From assembly GCA_030434875.1 (NCBI GenBank), contig JAUISW010000001.1, positions 3,548,001 to 3,612,000 on the forward strand: 64,000 nucleotides of DNA, given 5' to 3'. Origin of the DNA: Lachnospiraceae bacterium C1.1. Its GTDB lineage: Bacteria > Bacillota > Clostridia > Lachnospirales > Lachnospiraceae. This document shows positions 41,716 to 51,380 of this stretch, piece by piece. The position numbers and the translations under genes were made by a program. The notes under the pieces are model-generated. The model was not told where the DNA came from and did no database searches. It was given only the letters and a program-made list of their open reading frames with translations. Position 1 is the stretch's first letter. Each line of letters starts with the position of its first letter.

Positions 41716-42186
41716 ATGCCAAAGAAGTAAAAGAAACTCTGCTGTGCTGCATCTTCTGGTGGTCACTTCGAATAGATCCTGATGTTGAAGCCTCTCATGG
41801 AGAAATATGACAGCTTCTTGATCACAGAGAAGACGGATTACAAAGCAGAAGTCCAAAATGAGAAGATGTACTATCTTCATCAGGTTAACCGGAAGGAATG
41901 GAAGTTTCCACTTGAAATGATTGGAAACAGCTTCTACTCGTTGTTCATCTTCATCAAAGAACGCCCTGATGTGGTTATCACGACGGGTGTGCTGGCTATG
42001 GTTCCGATGTGCTTGTTGACCCATCTGTTTCACAAGAAGCTAATATACATCGAATCATTCGCAAAAGTCACCACTCCGACAGAGACGGGAAAGCTAATAT
42101 ACAAGTATGCTGATCAGTTCTACGTTCAGTGGCCACAGATGCTAGAGGTTTATACAAATGCCATATACCTTGGAGGAATTTATTAA
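41716..42186 (+). pseudogene. PssD/Alg14-like glycosyltransferase subunit, two nonsense mutations
   Basis: From ATG 41716 the frame reads MPKK-stop-KKLCCAASSGGHFE-stop, then continues open to 42186. Both stops are single-base changes at positions where the downstream copy (42443) has Lys and Gln. The remainder keeps the family features: ITEKTDYKAEV, VVITTGVLAMVPMCLL, FIESFAKV-like IYIESFAKV and DQFYVQWPQM. Its GC content and codon use are higher than those of the downstream copy, so the two are diverged paralogs and not a fresh duplication. Confidence 0.8.
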
Positions 42187-42202
42187 GAAAAGGAGTCGTA
42201 GC

Positions 42203-42442
42203 ATGATTTTTATAACACTTGGATCTCAAATGTTCCAGTTCAACAGACTCCTTAAAGCATTAGATGAACAGGTGGCTGAAGGTAAGATTACGGATGAATT
42301 ATTCGCGCAGATTGGTGCGAGTGACTATAAACCGCGGAACTTTAAGTATAAGGGTTTTCTGAACCGTGATGAATTTGCGGAGTGGCAAGGTAAGGCTGAA
42401 AATAAAGTGCCTGTCACTGTGAACATAGAAGGGACTAATAGT
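42203..42442 (+). pseudogene. PssE-like glycosyltransferase subunit, truncated after ~60 residues
   Basis: ATG 42203 has a good AAAAGGAG site. Residues 1-60 match the intact copy at 43348 (MIFITLGSQxFQFNRLLKA, FAQIGASDYKPxNF, FLNRDEFAE). The sequence then changes to WQGKAENKVPVTVNIEGTNS and runs in frame into the start of the next PssD-like gene at 42443. The catalytic glycosyltransferase C-terminal part (ITHGGTGA) is lost. Confidence 0.75.
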
Positions 42443-42913
42443 ATGTCTAATAAAAAAAAGAAGTTGTGTTTTGCAGCATCTTCCGGTGGTCACTTTGAAC
42501 AAATAATTATGCTAAAACCTTTAATGGAAAAATATGATAGTTTTTTAATTACGGAAAAAACCATATATAATACAGAAATTATTGGTGTAAAAATGTATTA
42601 TTTACGTCAAGTAAATCGAAAAGAGTTTATATTTCCGATAGAAATGATAGTAAATAGTATTAAATCTTTTGCTGTTTTTATAAAAGAAAAACCTGATATT
42701 GTTATCACTACGGGTGTTCTTGCTATGGTTCCGATTTGTCTTATTGCAAAATTATTTGGGAAAAAATTGATTTATATTGAGTCATTTGCAAAGGTAAATT
42801 CAGCAAATGAGACAGGGAAACTAATGTATAAGTTTGCAGATCAATTCTATGTTCAGTGGCCCCAGATGAAAAAAATATATCCTAAAGCAATTTATTTGGG
42901 GGGGATATATTAG
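42443..42913 (+). CDS. PssD/Alg14-like glycosyltransferase subunit, intact
   Basis: 156 aa from ATG 42443 (AAGGG upstream). AASSGGHFEQIIML at the N-terminus, VVITTGVLAMVPICLIAKLFG-type membrane-association helix, IYIESFAKV and DQFYVQWPQMKKIYPKAIYLGGIY at the end. Alg14-like proteins anchor and activate an Alg13/PssE-like catalytic partner, often adding the second sugar to the lipid carrier. The gene may also be made as a fusion with the upstream PssE fragment, since the frame is continuous. Confidence 0.8.
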   Translation: MSNKKKKLCFAASSGGHFEQIIMLKPLMEKYDSFLITEKTIYNTEIIGVKMYYLRQVNRKEFIFPIEMIVNSIKSFAVFIKEKPDIVITTGVLAMVPICLIAKLFGKKLIYIESFAKVNSANETGKLMYKFADQFYVQWPQMKKIYPKAIYLGGIY

Positions 42914-43347
42914 AAAAAAAGTTGGGATAAATGTAAAGAAATATACAAGATAATAAAATAATAAGTTTTGTGTAAGGTGATAAAAACTATATATTTGCCA
43001 TTAAGCTTTGATGGGTAAGAAGTATGGATTTTAAATTATAATGATGTAATTTAGTTGACACTGTAACCTGATTGTGTAATGGGGGATATTCTCATCACTT
43101 TTTAAGACTCAGATATTATAATTTATATGTATGAATAATATATATTATGATAGGATTGTACTTTTATAATATTAACTACTTATTTTCATTGGTTAAACTA
43201 AGCAGTTATATTTTAATGATAATGTAGAAGTTGAGATTTTGTTAAAATAAAACATTAGAGAGATTTGAATTTAATTATAGGTATATAGGTATAATATAGG
43301 AAGGAAAAGTGATGTATTTAAATTATAGGTACATCATTCAGAAAAGC
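42914..43347. other. AT-rich gap between pssD-like and pssE-like genes
   Basis: About 430 bp with no supported gene. A TATAAT at 43290-43295 could serve the downstream gene, but no convincing -35 is spaced correctly. An isolated TTGACA (43055-43060) lacks a -10. PssD and PssE partners are normally adjacent, so this gap may mark a deletion or insertion scar. Confidence 0.35.
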
Positions 43348-43830
43348 ATGATATTCATAACACTTGGCTCTCAAAAGTTTCAATTCAATAGGCTTCTTAA
43401 AGCAGTGGATGAGCAGGTACGTAATGGAAAGATATCAGATAAAATATTTGCACAAATTGGGGCAAGTGATTACAAGCCAATAAATTTTGAATACAAGGAT
43501 TTCTTAAATAGGGATGAATTCGCTGAAGCAATGACCAAATCTGATATTGTAATCACACATGGTGGAACTGGTGCAATAATAGGAGCCGTAAAAAAGGGGA
43601 AAAAGGTCATAGCTATTCCAAGACGGAAAAAGTATGGAGAACACGTTGATGATCATCAAATTCAACTTATTAGACAATTTAAGGAGTTGAATCTGATTTA
43701 TGAATGCTTAGAATGCGATGATATTTCAAAGGCCATTGATGTGGTAAAAAAAAATGAATATGAGAAATATAATAGTAATACGCAAAAAATAATTAAAAGT
43801 ATAGAAGAATTTATTGAGAAGGAATTGTGA
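43348..43830 (+). CDS. PssE/Alg13-like glycosyltransferase catalytic subunit
   Basis: 160 aa from ATG 43348, chosen because the paralog at 42203 starts at the same residue (MIFITLGSQ). ATG 43312 behind AGGAAGG is an alternative start. The GT-B C-terminal domain has DIVITHGGTGAIIGAVKKGKKVIAIPRRKKYGEHVDDHQ, the UDP-sugar-binding signature of Alg13-like enzymes. It works with the PssD-like protein at 42443. Confidence 0.8.
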   Translation: MIFITLGSQKFQFNRLLKAVDEQVRNGKISDKIFAQIGASDYKPINFEYKDFLNRDEFAEAMTKSDIVITHGGTGAIIGAVKKGKKVIAIPRRKKYGEHVDDHQIQLIRQFKELNLIYECLECDDISKAIDVVKKNEYEKYNSNTQKIIKSIEEFIEKEL

Positions 43831-43977
43831 TGATTTTAATAAATTTAGTTTTTTAAGGATTAATTGTGCTAGTTGATTTTTAACAGATAAATTAATCATG
43901 CAACTAAGATATTTATAGAAATGATTGTCTATTGATTATCCAATACTTGATTCTCTATTAGCTACCTTGGAGGAAAT

Positions 43978-45219
43978 ATGAATTTGCGAAAAGTATCCAT
44001 AAAATCTATTTATTTATTTTTGATGTTTTTATTACCGTACGCAGATATGATTAATGGATACATGATAAGGCAACGTGGATTTTATGGAATAGGAAGTTCT
44101 TTTCATACGCTTTTATCAATTTTGTTTGTAGTTGTAACACTAAAAAAATCAAATAAGGGGATTTTTAAGAAGAATCTATTTTTATCTATTGGAACAATTA
44201 TATTAGCAATTACAATTAATTTTATTATGGGTGAGAAGATTGATAGTATTTCAATAGAAAGAATAATTAAGATTGAAGTGACAATGCTTAATTTTGCTGC
44301 TTTGAATTATTTGATGGACTCAAATCGAATTAGTAAACAAGAGGCTATAAAAATAATTTATTATCAATGTATAGTTATACTATCAATAACATTAATCTCA
44401 GATATAACTGGCACATGTAATTATGCTCATTGGGGGAATAAGGGAAGAATGGGCTTATATTCGGGAACTAATGAGCCAGTGATTATTCTTTTAACAGTAA
44501 TGGGGTTTGTTTTATGGTTAATGCATGAAAGAAGTAGTTTTTTAGATATGTTATTATTTGCCTGTGGAGAAGTATGCTTAGTTATGACAGAGTCTAAAGC
44601 TGGGATGATAATGGCAGCCGTATATTATGCTTTTTTTATGTATATACTATATGTTAGAGCGCGTAATTATAGCTCAATACGTAATGTAATATTATTTATG
44701 GCTGGAATCATAATTATTATTATAGGCATTTTCTTTGTATATAAATTTGTTGTTCCGTCATTTATTGAAAGACAGACACGACTTATGGGCGTATATATAA
44801 GATCTAGTGGGATGACTTACCTATCATCTGGAAGGACATTAAAAATTACAAAGCTCCTTATTGATCCTATTTTAAGAATCTTTACAATGGGAGGAATAAT
44901 TGAATACATATGTGCATTTCTAAAACTTATTGTTGGACAGGGAGCATGGTTTGGTTATGATGATACTGTGGAAATGGATTTTTTTGATCTTTTGATGTAT
45001 GGGGGATTAATATGGGGATATATTTATATATATAATTCTGCAGTAGTGATAAGAAGGGTGTTTATTCGACAAAGAAATAAATTATTATTATTAACTGTTC
45101 TAATGGTAGTAATCGCATCTTTTTTTGTAGGACATGTTTGGACTGGTGGGTATTGTGGCGTTTATTTTGCGCTTTTTTGTATTTTTATAAAAAATTATCA
45201 GCCAAAAAAAATGAAATAA
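43978..45219 (+). CDS. Wzy-type polysaccharide polymerase
   Basis: 413 aa, about ten hydrophobic helices, low sequence conservation as usual for Wzy. A large extracytoplasmic loop carries TESKAGM and the YIRSSGMTYLSSGRTLK region, typical of the O-antigen ligase/polymerase fold. Start at ATG 43978 with TTGGAGG. It would join lipid-linked repeat units at the outer face of the membrane after Wzx export. Confidence 0.7.
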   Translation: MNLRKVSIKSIYLFLMFLLPYADMINGYMIRQRGFYGIGSSFHTLLSILFVVVTLKKSNKGIFKKNLFLSIGTIILAITINFIMGEKIDSISIERIIKIEVTMLNFAALNYLMDSNRISKQEAIKIIYYQCIVILSITLISDITGTCNYAHWGNKGRMGLYSGTNEPVIILLTVMGFVLWLMHERSSFLDMLLFACGEVCLVMTESKAGMIMAAVYYAFFMYILYVRARNYSSIRNVILFMAGIIIIIIGIFFVYKFVVPSFIERQTRLMGVYIRSSGMTYLSSGRTLKITKLLIDPILRIFTMGGIIEYICAFLKLIVGQGAWFGYDDTVEMDFFDLLMYGGLIWGYIYIYNSAVVIRRVFIRQRNKLLLLTVLMVVIASFFVGHVWTGGYCGVYFALFCIFIKNYQPKKMK

Positions 45220-45279
45220 TAATTGGAATAATTTGAATTATGACGGAAATTAATTAATGTCGGAGGAATCAGAATTATA

Positions 45280-46140
45280 ATGACGATAAGCTTTATTGTT
45301 TTGCATTATCAGGAAGAAGAGTTGACTAATGAATGCGTTAATTCAATAATGAATCTTGATACAGATGGAAACGATATAAAAATAGTTATTGTTGATAATG
45401 CATCACCAAATCAGAGTGGATTGTCACTAAAAAATCGTTACAAAAATGATGATAGAGTAAATGTAATAATTAATAAATGCAATGAGGGTTTTGCAAAAGG
45501 AAATAATTTAGGATATAGATTAGCGAAAAATAACAATTCTGATTTCATATTACTTGTAAATAATGATGTGGTATTTTATGATAAGAGCTTTATTATAAAG
45601 CTTGTTAATGAGTATAATATAAAAAAATTTGGAGTAATTGGTCCAGACGTATATGTGCCAAGTGAAAATATCCATCAAAATCCTGCCGTTGGCTTTGATT
45701 GTACAATTAAAAACGTTAATAAAAAGATCTTTAGATACTATGTATTATTAGTACTTAATTTTGTTGGAATATGTAATGTTCTTAAAAGATTGAAAATTAC
45801 ACATTCAACTGTTGATTATTTGAGAGATCAAGTCATTACTCCCCCATATATTCTTCATGGTAGCTGTTTGATTTTTTCTAGAGAGTATATAGATAGATAT
45901 AATGGCTTGTGTGAAAAAACATATATGTATTTTGAGGAGAATATATTAGCGTATATATGTTTTAAAGATGGAGTTTTAATGAGATACTCACCGGAATTAA
46001 AAATTTTACACTATAGAAAGGGGTCAACAAAGGGTAGATTGGCTGATCAGCGAAAGAAAAATATGTTTTTTTATTCAAATGCTATTAAATCGTTGCGGGT
46101 ATTGAAAGATTTGATTAAAAAAGGAAAAAATTGTGTTTAA
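45280..46140 (+). CDS. Family 2 glycosyltransferase
   Basis: 286 aa. GT-A opening TISFIVLHYQEEELTNECVNSI, nucleotide-binding IKIVIVDNASPNQSG, NEGFAKGNNLGYRLA, the metal motif LLVNNDVVF, and HGSCLIFSREYIDRYNGLCEKTYMYFEE further on. The pattern is rhamnosyl/galactofuranosyl-transferase-like. Acceptor and sugar cannot be told. Start ATG 45280, ribosome site CGGAGGAA. The end overlaps the flippase start by 8 bp. Confidence 0.8.
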   Translation: MTISFIVLHYQEEELTNECVNSIMNLDTDGNDIKIVIVDNASPNQSGLSLKNRYKNDDRVNVIINKCNEGFAKGNNLGYRLAKNNNSDFILLVNNDVVFYDKSFIIKLVNEYNIKKFGVIGPDVYVPSENIHQNPAVGFDCTIKNVNKKIFRYYVLLVLNFVGICNVLKRLKITHSTVDYLRDQVITPPYILHGSCLIFSREYIDRYNGLCEKTYMYFEENILAYICFKDGVLMRYSPELKILHYRKGSTKGRLADQRKKNMFFYSNAIKSLRVLKDLIKKGKNCV

Positions 46141-47557
46141 ATCTAAGGTTAGTATAAATGAAGGAATAAATTATCAAAAAGTAAGCTTATATTATTTTTT
46201 TGGTACATTATTTAGTAAGGGAATTACTTTTGTCTCACTACCAATTTTTTCAAGAATATTATCTACTTATGATTATGGAGTTGTAACAACATATAATTCT
46301 TGGGTTCTCATTGCAAAAATGATTATGGGTCTCGCTTTGCACACATCAATACAAGTTGGCGTAGTAGATTATAAAAAGAATTATAATGAGTATACATCAT
46401 CAATAATATGGTTCTCCATTCTTAACTCATGTATTGATGGTGTAATAGCCTTTGTATTAATAAGTCATTTTTCTAATGTAAAGAATATTCTTGTTTTAAT
46501 GTGCCTTATTAACGCATTTAGCGTTAGCGTTATAGAAGATTACAGTGTTTATTTAATGATGAAGTATCAATATAAAATACGAACCTGTTTTATGGTATTA
46601 CCTAATCTATTAGCAATAATATTATCGGTATACACAATTAATAATATAGTTTTATCAAATCGTTATATTGGGCGTATAGTTCCGACAGCAATAACACAAT
46701 TTATATTTGCGATAATTGCAGTTGTGATTATAACTATAAAATCAAAACCTGTATTGAAAAAAGAATATATTATGTATGGGATAAGGATATCAATTCCTCT
46801 GATAGCACATGGGATTTCACTTACGGTTTTAGCTCAATCAGATAGGATTATGTTGACATCTTTTTCTGGCGCAGATCAAACAGGAATATACAGTTTGATT
46901 TATAATTTTGCAGCACTTTCTACCGCAATAACAACAGCAGTTGATGGCGCATGGGTACCATGGTTTTATTTTAAGCTTGGCGATAAGCAATACGATATTA
47001 TAAATGAAAAATCAAAATTTTATATAGTTTCTATGGCGGTCATAATGAGCGTGGTAATGTTAATTTCTCCTGAAATTATTATTCTAATGGCGGATTCATC
47101 ATATTGGGAAGGAATAATTATAATACCGCCTATTGTGATGTCGAATTATGTTATTTTTATGTATTCATTATATGTAAATATTGAGCATTACCATAAAAGA
47201 ACAATGTACATTATGTTTAATACAGTCTTAGCGGCTATTATTAATATTTGTCTTAATTATATTTTTGTCCCCCAATATGGATATGTTGCGGCTGCTTGTA
47301 CTACAATTTTTTCATATATTGTGGCTTTTGTATTGCATTTTAGTTATGCTAAAAAATTAGAAAAACATATTTTGGACATAAATATGTTTTATGTCCCTAT
47401 TATCAGTGTTATTGTATCAATACTTGTTTTTTATTTATTTAAGGATTTTTTACTTGCAAGATTATTGTTTATACTAATTATTCTTATAATATATATTATG
47501 CTGAATCAAAAAAAAATTGGGGATTTAATTAAATATCGATTTAATAAGGGGAGATGA
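46133..47557 (+). CDS. Wzx-type polysaccharide flippase
   Basis: 474 aa starting at GTG 46133 with AAAGGAAA, overlapping the upstream gene. Twelve to fourteen hydrophobic helices. The N-terminus (YYFFGTLFSKGITFVSLPIFSRILSTYDYGVVTTYNSW) and central AQSDRIMLTSFSGADQTGIYSLIYNF are characteristic of the MOP flippase family. It moves the undecaprenyl-linked repeat unit across the membrane. An ATGA overlap joins it to the next gene. Confidence 0.85.
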   Translation: MFKSKVSINEGINYQKVSLYYFFGTLFSKGITFVSLPIFSRILSTYDYGVVTTYNSWVLIAKMIMGLALHTSIQVGVVDYKKNYNEYTSSIIWFSILNSCIDGVIAFVLISHFSNVKNILVLMCLINAFSVSVIEDYSVYLMMKYQYKIRTCFMVLPNLLAIILSVYTINNIVLSNRYIGRIVPTAITQFIFAIIAVVIITIKSKPVLKKEYIMYGIRISIPLIAHGISLTVLAQSDRIMLTSFSGADQTGIYSLIYNFAALSTAITTAVDGAWVPWFYFKLGDKQYDIINEKSKFYIVSMAVIMSVVMLISPEIIILMADSSYWEGIIIIPPIVMSNYVIFMYSLYVNIEHYHKRTMYIMFNTVLAAIINICLNYIFVPQYGYVAAACTTIFSYIVAFVLHFSYAKKLEKHILDINMFYVPIISVIVSILVFYLFKDFLLARLLFILIILIIYIMLNQKKIGDLIKYRFNKGR

Positions 47558-48855
47558 GTAAAGTGAAAAATATAGATTTCGCTCTTTTATTTGAACATTC
47601 TGCAAGAGAAATCGAAGCATTAACATTAATAAAATGTGAGTTAGAAAGAAGAGGATATAGCGCAGAAATAATATATAAACATGATATGGTTGAGAGAAAT
47701 AAATTTTATCCTAAGGTTGTAATTGCTCCATTTTTATATAGTACATTAGTTATGCAAAGAATAGCAATGTTTGGAAATCATTCGGTAAAAAAATATTTAA
47801 ATCTCCAATGGGAGCAGATTTTTTGTAAAGATGACAAAACGGATATTGAATATCATAGTCCAAAAGGAATAGCGCGAAAAGCAGCACATATTTCATGGGG
47901 AAAAATCAATAAAACCAGATTAGAGTCATTTGGAGTATCATCTGATCATATATTTGAGACTGGGCATATAACTATGGATCTTTGTAGTAGTAAATTCAGG
48001 AAAATTTATAATAGTAGAGAAGAACTATCAAAGAAGTATGGTTTAGATATAGGGAAAAAATGGCTGTTGTTTATTTCAGGATTTGCCGAAGCTGATCCAC
48101 AATATGTTAGAGATTTGAAAATAAATTTTGGCGTAGATGATAATATTTCTAATCATATTATTTTAACTGTAAAAACACAAAAGAAAGTATTAGAATGGTT
48201 TAAACGTATACTTAGTGAGGATCCAGAGCTGCAGATTATTTATAGACCACATCCATCAGAAGGAGCAACGCCAGCACTAGCTAATATATGTGAAGCGATT
48301 TCTGGTCTTAAAATTATAAGAGATGAATCTGTACGTCAATGGATTTTGGTAAGCGATTATATATCTACTTGGATAAGTACCTCTATAGTGGAAGCCTTTT
48401 TTATGGGGAAAAAATGTGCAATATTACGTCCATTTGCTTTACCAATAGAATCAGAGGTTGAGATAATGACAAATGGAACATATATATGTACATATGAAGA
48501 ATTTAGGAAGTTTAGAAATTCTGATTATACTTTTTCACTTGATAAAGGTTTAATTAATGAACATTATGGAAAAAGTGGAGATGGTAATACATATATAAGA
48601 ATATGTGATGCTTGTGAAAAAATTCTCAGTAATGAAAAATATGATGTGGTAGTACCAAGAAGAAAAACGTTTTTTATTAAAGATATATTTAGAGGTGCAA
48701 GAGATATATTGATTCACTACTGTGACCATGTAAGAATTAGTAAATATTTATTTGGAAGACCTAAACAATTATTTGAATTACACGAAAATAATATGTTTGG
48801 ATATAGGCATAAAGTTAAAAAGTTAACTAAATTATACAGCAGAATAATAGAATAA
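47554..48855 (+). CDS. GT-B-like surface carbohydrate glycosyltransferase
   Basis: 433 aa, start in an ATGA overlap with wzx. The sequence looks like a soluble GT-B enzyme: LLFEHSAREIEALTLIKCELERRGYSAEIIYKHD, then GKKWLLFISGFAEADP, and C-terminal IIYRPHPSEG...VRQWILVSDYISTWISTSIVEAFFMGKKCAILRP. This is related to CDP-glycerol/polysialyl-type transferases. By recall it resembles surface-carbohydrate proteins found with nonulosonic acid genes, which makes it a candidate legionaminic acid transferase. That role is inference from context. Confidence 0.6.
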   Translation: MSKVKNIDFALLFEHSAREIEALTLIKCELERRGYSAEIIYKHDMVERNKFYPKVVIAPFLYSTLVMQRIAMFGNHSVKKYLNLQWEQIFCKDDKTDIEYHSPKGIARKAAHISWGKINKTRLESFGVSSDHIFETGHITMDLCSSKFRKIYNSREELSKKYGLDIGKKWLLFISGFAEADPQYVRDLKINFGVDDNISNHIILTVKTQKKVLEWFKRILSEDPELQIIYRPHPSEGATPALANICEAISGLKIIRDESVRQWILVSDYISTWISTSIVEAFFMGKKCAILRPFALPIESEVEIMTNGTYICTYEEFRKFRNSDYTFSLDKGLINEHYGKSGDGNTYIRICDACEKILSNEKYDVVVPRRKTFFIKDIFRGARDILIHYCDHVRISKYLFGRPKQLFELHENNMFGYRHKVKKLTKLYSRIIE

Positions 48856-48930
48856 TAAATTTTATGTGCAAAATACAATGTATAAATAATAGATTCAATT
48901 TAAGAATATTTTATTATAGGGACAGTATAT

Positions 48931-50136
48931 ATGATGAATTTGACAAAGTTTATTAATAGGTATGTAACAAAACGCGAAGAGTCTATGTTCAAGATAGATA
49001 TAGAAGAAAATATAGATGAATTAAATAGAAAGATTAATGGAAGATCAGTTCTTGTGATTGGAGGCGCGGGTTCAATAGGTTCTTCTTTTATTAAGGCAAT
49101 TTTGCCATTTAAGCCAACTTCATTAGTTGTAGTAGATATAAATGAAAATGCGTTAGCCGAGTTAACAAGAGACTTAAGATCAACTAAAGATATGTTTGTA
49201 CCAAGGGACTATATTACATATCCAATGGACTTTGCATCTGATATATTTGAAAAGATGTTCCGAAAACATAATGGGTTTGATATAGTGGCTAATTTTTCAG
49301 CACATAAACATGTAAGGTCAGAAAAAGATGTTTATTCAGTAGATGCATTGTTACAGAATAATATTTTACATCTGAAAAAATTACTAGACTTATTAGCAGA
49401 GTTTCCTCCGGAAGAATATTTTTGCGTATCAACAGATAAAGCAGCTAACCCTGTAAATATTATGGGCGCTAGTAAGAGAATAATGGAAGATGTAATCTTT
49501 TCTTATTCTGATAAGTACCCAGTAAAGACTGCTCGCTTTGCGAATGTAGCATTTTCTAACGGATCCTTACCGGCAGGCTTTATTGCAAGACTCCAGAAAC
49601 TACAGCCGATTTCTGCACCTTTGGATGTTAAACGTTATTTCGTATCGCCAGAAGAAAGCGGACAGATTTGTATGCTAGCTTGCATGTTGGGCAAGAATAG
49701 AGAAATCTTTTTTCCACGTTTAGAAGAAGAGCAGATGATGACTTTTGATAAGATTGCTACAGCATTCTTAGAAGAGAACGGCTTTGAGGTTATTGAATGT
49801 GATAGCGATGAAGAAGCTATTGATAAGGCTGAAGAGTTGAAGAAGGGTAGTCACAAATATCCTGTTCATTATTCTGGCTCCAACACATCTGGAGAGAAGG
49901 CTTATGAAGAATTCTATACTAATGAAGAAATTGTTGATTTAAATAGATTAAAAGCTCTTGGCGTTGTAACAGAAAAAGTAATTCCTGATAAGGATAGAGT
50001 TAAAGCTTTATTTGAAAAGTTGAACGCAGTATTTGAAAAAGAAACAACAAAAGAAGAGATTGTGTCTGTCCTGAAAGAATACTTACCTAATTTTGAACAT
50101 ATAGAGACTGGAAAATCGTTAGACAGTAAAATGTAG
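48931..50136 (+). CDS. legB: LegB-type nucleotide-GlcNAc 4,6-dehydratase
   Basis: 401 aa. SDR extended fold with SVLVIGGAGSIGSSFIKAIL, VVVDINENALAEL, ANFSAHKHVRSEKDVYSVDALLQNN, VSTDKAANPVNIMGASKRIMEDV (Met replaces the usual catalytic Tyr, as in the PglF/FlaA1/LegB group), and ARFANVAFSNGSLPAGF. It makes the 4-keto-6-deoxy intermediate, the first step to legionaminic acid. The aminotransferase follows 65 bp downstream. Confidence 0.8.
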   Translation: MMNLTKFINRYVTKREESMFKIDIEENIDELNRKINGRSVLVIGGAGSIGSSFIKAILPFKPTSLVVVDINENALAELTRDLRSTKDMFVPRDYITYPMDFASDIFEKMFRKHNGFDIVANFSAHKHVRSEKDVYSVDALLQNNILHLKKLLDLLAEFPPEEYFCVSTDKAANPVNIMGASKRIMEDVIFSYSDKYPVKTARFANVAFSNGSLPAGFIARLQKLQPISAPLDVKRYFVSPEESGQICMLACMLGKNREIFFPRLEEEQMMTFDKIATAFLEENGFEVIECDSDEEAIDKAEELKKGSHKYPVHYSGSNTSGEKAYEEFYTNEEIVDLNRLKALGVVTEKVIPDKDRVKALFEKLNAVFEKETTKEEIVSVLKEYLPNFEHIETGKSLDSKM

Positions 50137-50201
50137 TAATAATAGTTTTGTGAGGAAATATATATTTCATGTGTAAATAAAGAAATGAAAGGAAAAATGT
50201 T

Positions 50202-51380
50202 ATGTCTAAATTTATTCCGTTATCTATCCCTAATTTTGAGGGTAATGAGAGAAAATATGTTGATGATGCCATTGACCAGGGCTGGGTTTCTACAGGTGGC
50301 GCTTATATTACAAAGCTTGAGGAAGACATGGCAGCTTTCCTTCACATACATAATGTGGCTGCATGCCAAAGTGGTACATCTGCGCTGCATCTTTCTTTGA
50401 TTGAGTCTGATGTTAAGCCTGGTGATGTTGTTGTTGTTCCACCGCTTACTTTCATTGCAGCGGTTAACCCTGTTAAGTATCAGTTCGCAACACCTGTGTT
50501 TATTGATTGTGATGATAGTTTTTGTATGGATCCTATTAAGCTTCGTTCATTTTGTGAAGAAGAATGTGAGTGGGACGGCGAGAAATTAACTTATAGGAAT
50601 GCAACAGTTAAGGCATTAGTGGTTGTTCATGTATTCGGTAATATGGCTGATATGGAATCAATCATGGAAACAGCCAATAAATTTAATATAAAAGTTATTG
50701 AGGATGCTACTGAGGCTCTTGGCACAAAGTATACAGAAGGTAAGTATTTAGGTAAGTATGCTGGAACCATTGGTGATTTTGGTTGTTATAGTTTTAATGG
50801 AAATAAGATTATTACAACTGGTGGCGGTGGTGCTATTACATCTAATAAACCGGAAGTAGTAGATCATCTTCGCTTTTTATCCACACAGGCAAAGACAGAT
50901 CCTCATTATTATATTCATGATGAAATTGGGTATAATTATCGTATGACAAACCTTCAAGCAGCTCTTGGTGTGGCGCAGATGGAAGAGCTTCCAGAGTTTA
51001 TTAAGAGAAAACAGAAGAATTATGATTTGTATAAGGAATTGTTTTTTGAGTTTGAGTATGGAAAGCTTATGCCTTTTAGAGAAGGAACAGATTCTAATAA
51101 GTGGTTTTATAGTTTGTGTATTGATAGAAATTATATCAATGCAACGATGAAGGATATTATTATTGCGCTTAGAGAGCGAGGAATGGAAACAAGACCTATT
51201 TGGGGGTTGATAAATGAGCAGAAACCTTATGAAGGTGAGGCAACATATAAACTTGAGAAAGCGCCTTATTATGCAAGTAGAATATTGAACATTCCTTCCT
51301 CAACACAGATAACAGAAGATGAGATTAAGTACGTTGTTAACGAAGTAAAATCACTTCTCAGGAGTTTAGCTAATGGATAA
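50202..51380 (+). CDS. legC: LegC-type PLP aminotransferase
   Basis: 392 aa of the DegT/DnrJ/EryC1 family. IPLSIPNFEGNERKYVDDAIDQGWVSTGG at the start is typical of LegC. It has CQSGTSALHLSL, VVPPLTFIAAVNPVKY, VIEDATEALGTKY and the PLP Lys in YSFNGNKIITTGGGG, then NYRMTNLQAALGVAQ. It aminates C4 of the keto sugar. Ribosome site GAAAGGAA. Overlaps the next gene by 8 bp. Confidence 0.85.
   Translation: MSKFIPLSIPNFEGNERKYVDDAIDQGWVSTGGAYITKLEEDMAAFLHIHNVAACQSGTSALHLSLIESDVKPGDVVVVPPLTFIAAVNPVKYQFATPVFIDCDDSFCMDPIKLRSFCEEECEWDGEKLTYRNATVKALVVVHVFGNMADMESIMETANKFNIKVIEDATEALGTKYTEGKYLGKYAGTIGDFGCYSFNGNKIITTGGGGAITSNKPEVVDHLRFLSTQAKTDPHYYIHDEIGYNYRMTNLQAALGVAQMEELPEFIKRKQKNYDLYKELFFEFEYGKLMPFREGTDSNKWFYSLCIDRNYINATMKDIIIALRERGMETRPIWGLINEQKPYEGEATYKLEKAPYYASRILNIPSSTQITEDEIKYVVNEVKSLLRSLANG

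Noticed and set aside
43055..43083. Promoter with TTGACA at 43055
   Set aside because: No acceptable -10 box 16-18 bp downstream.
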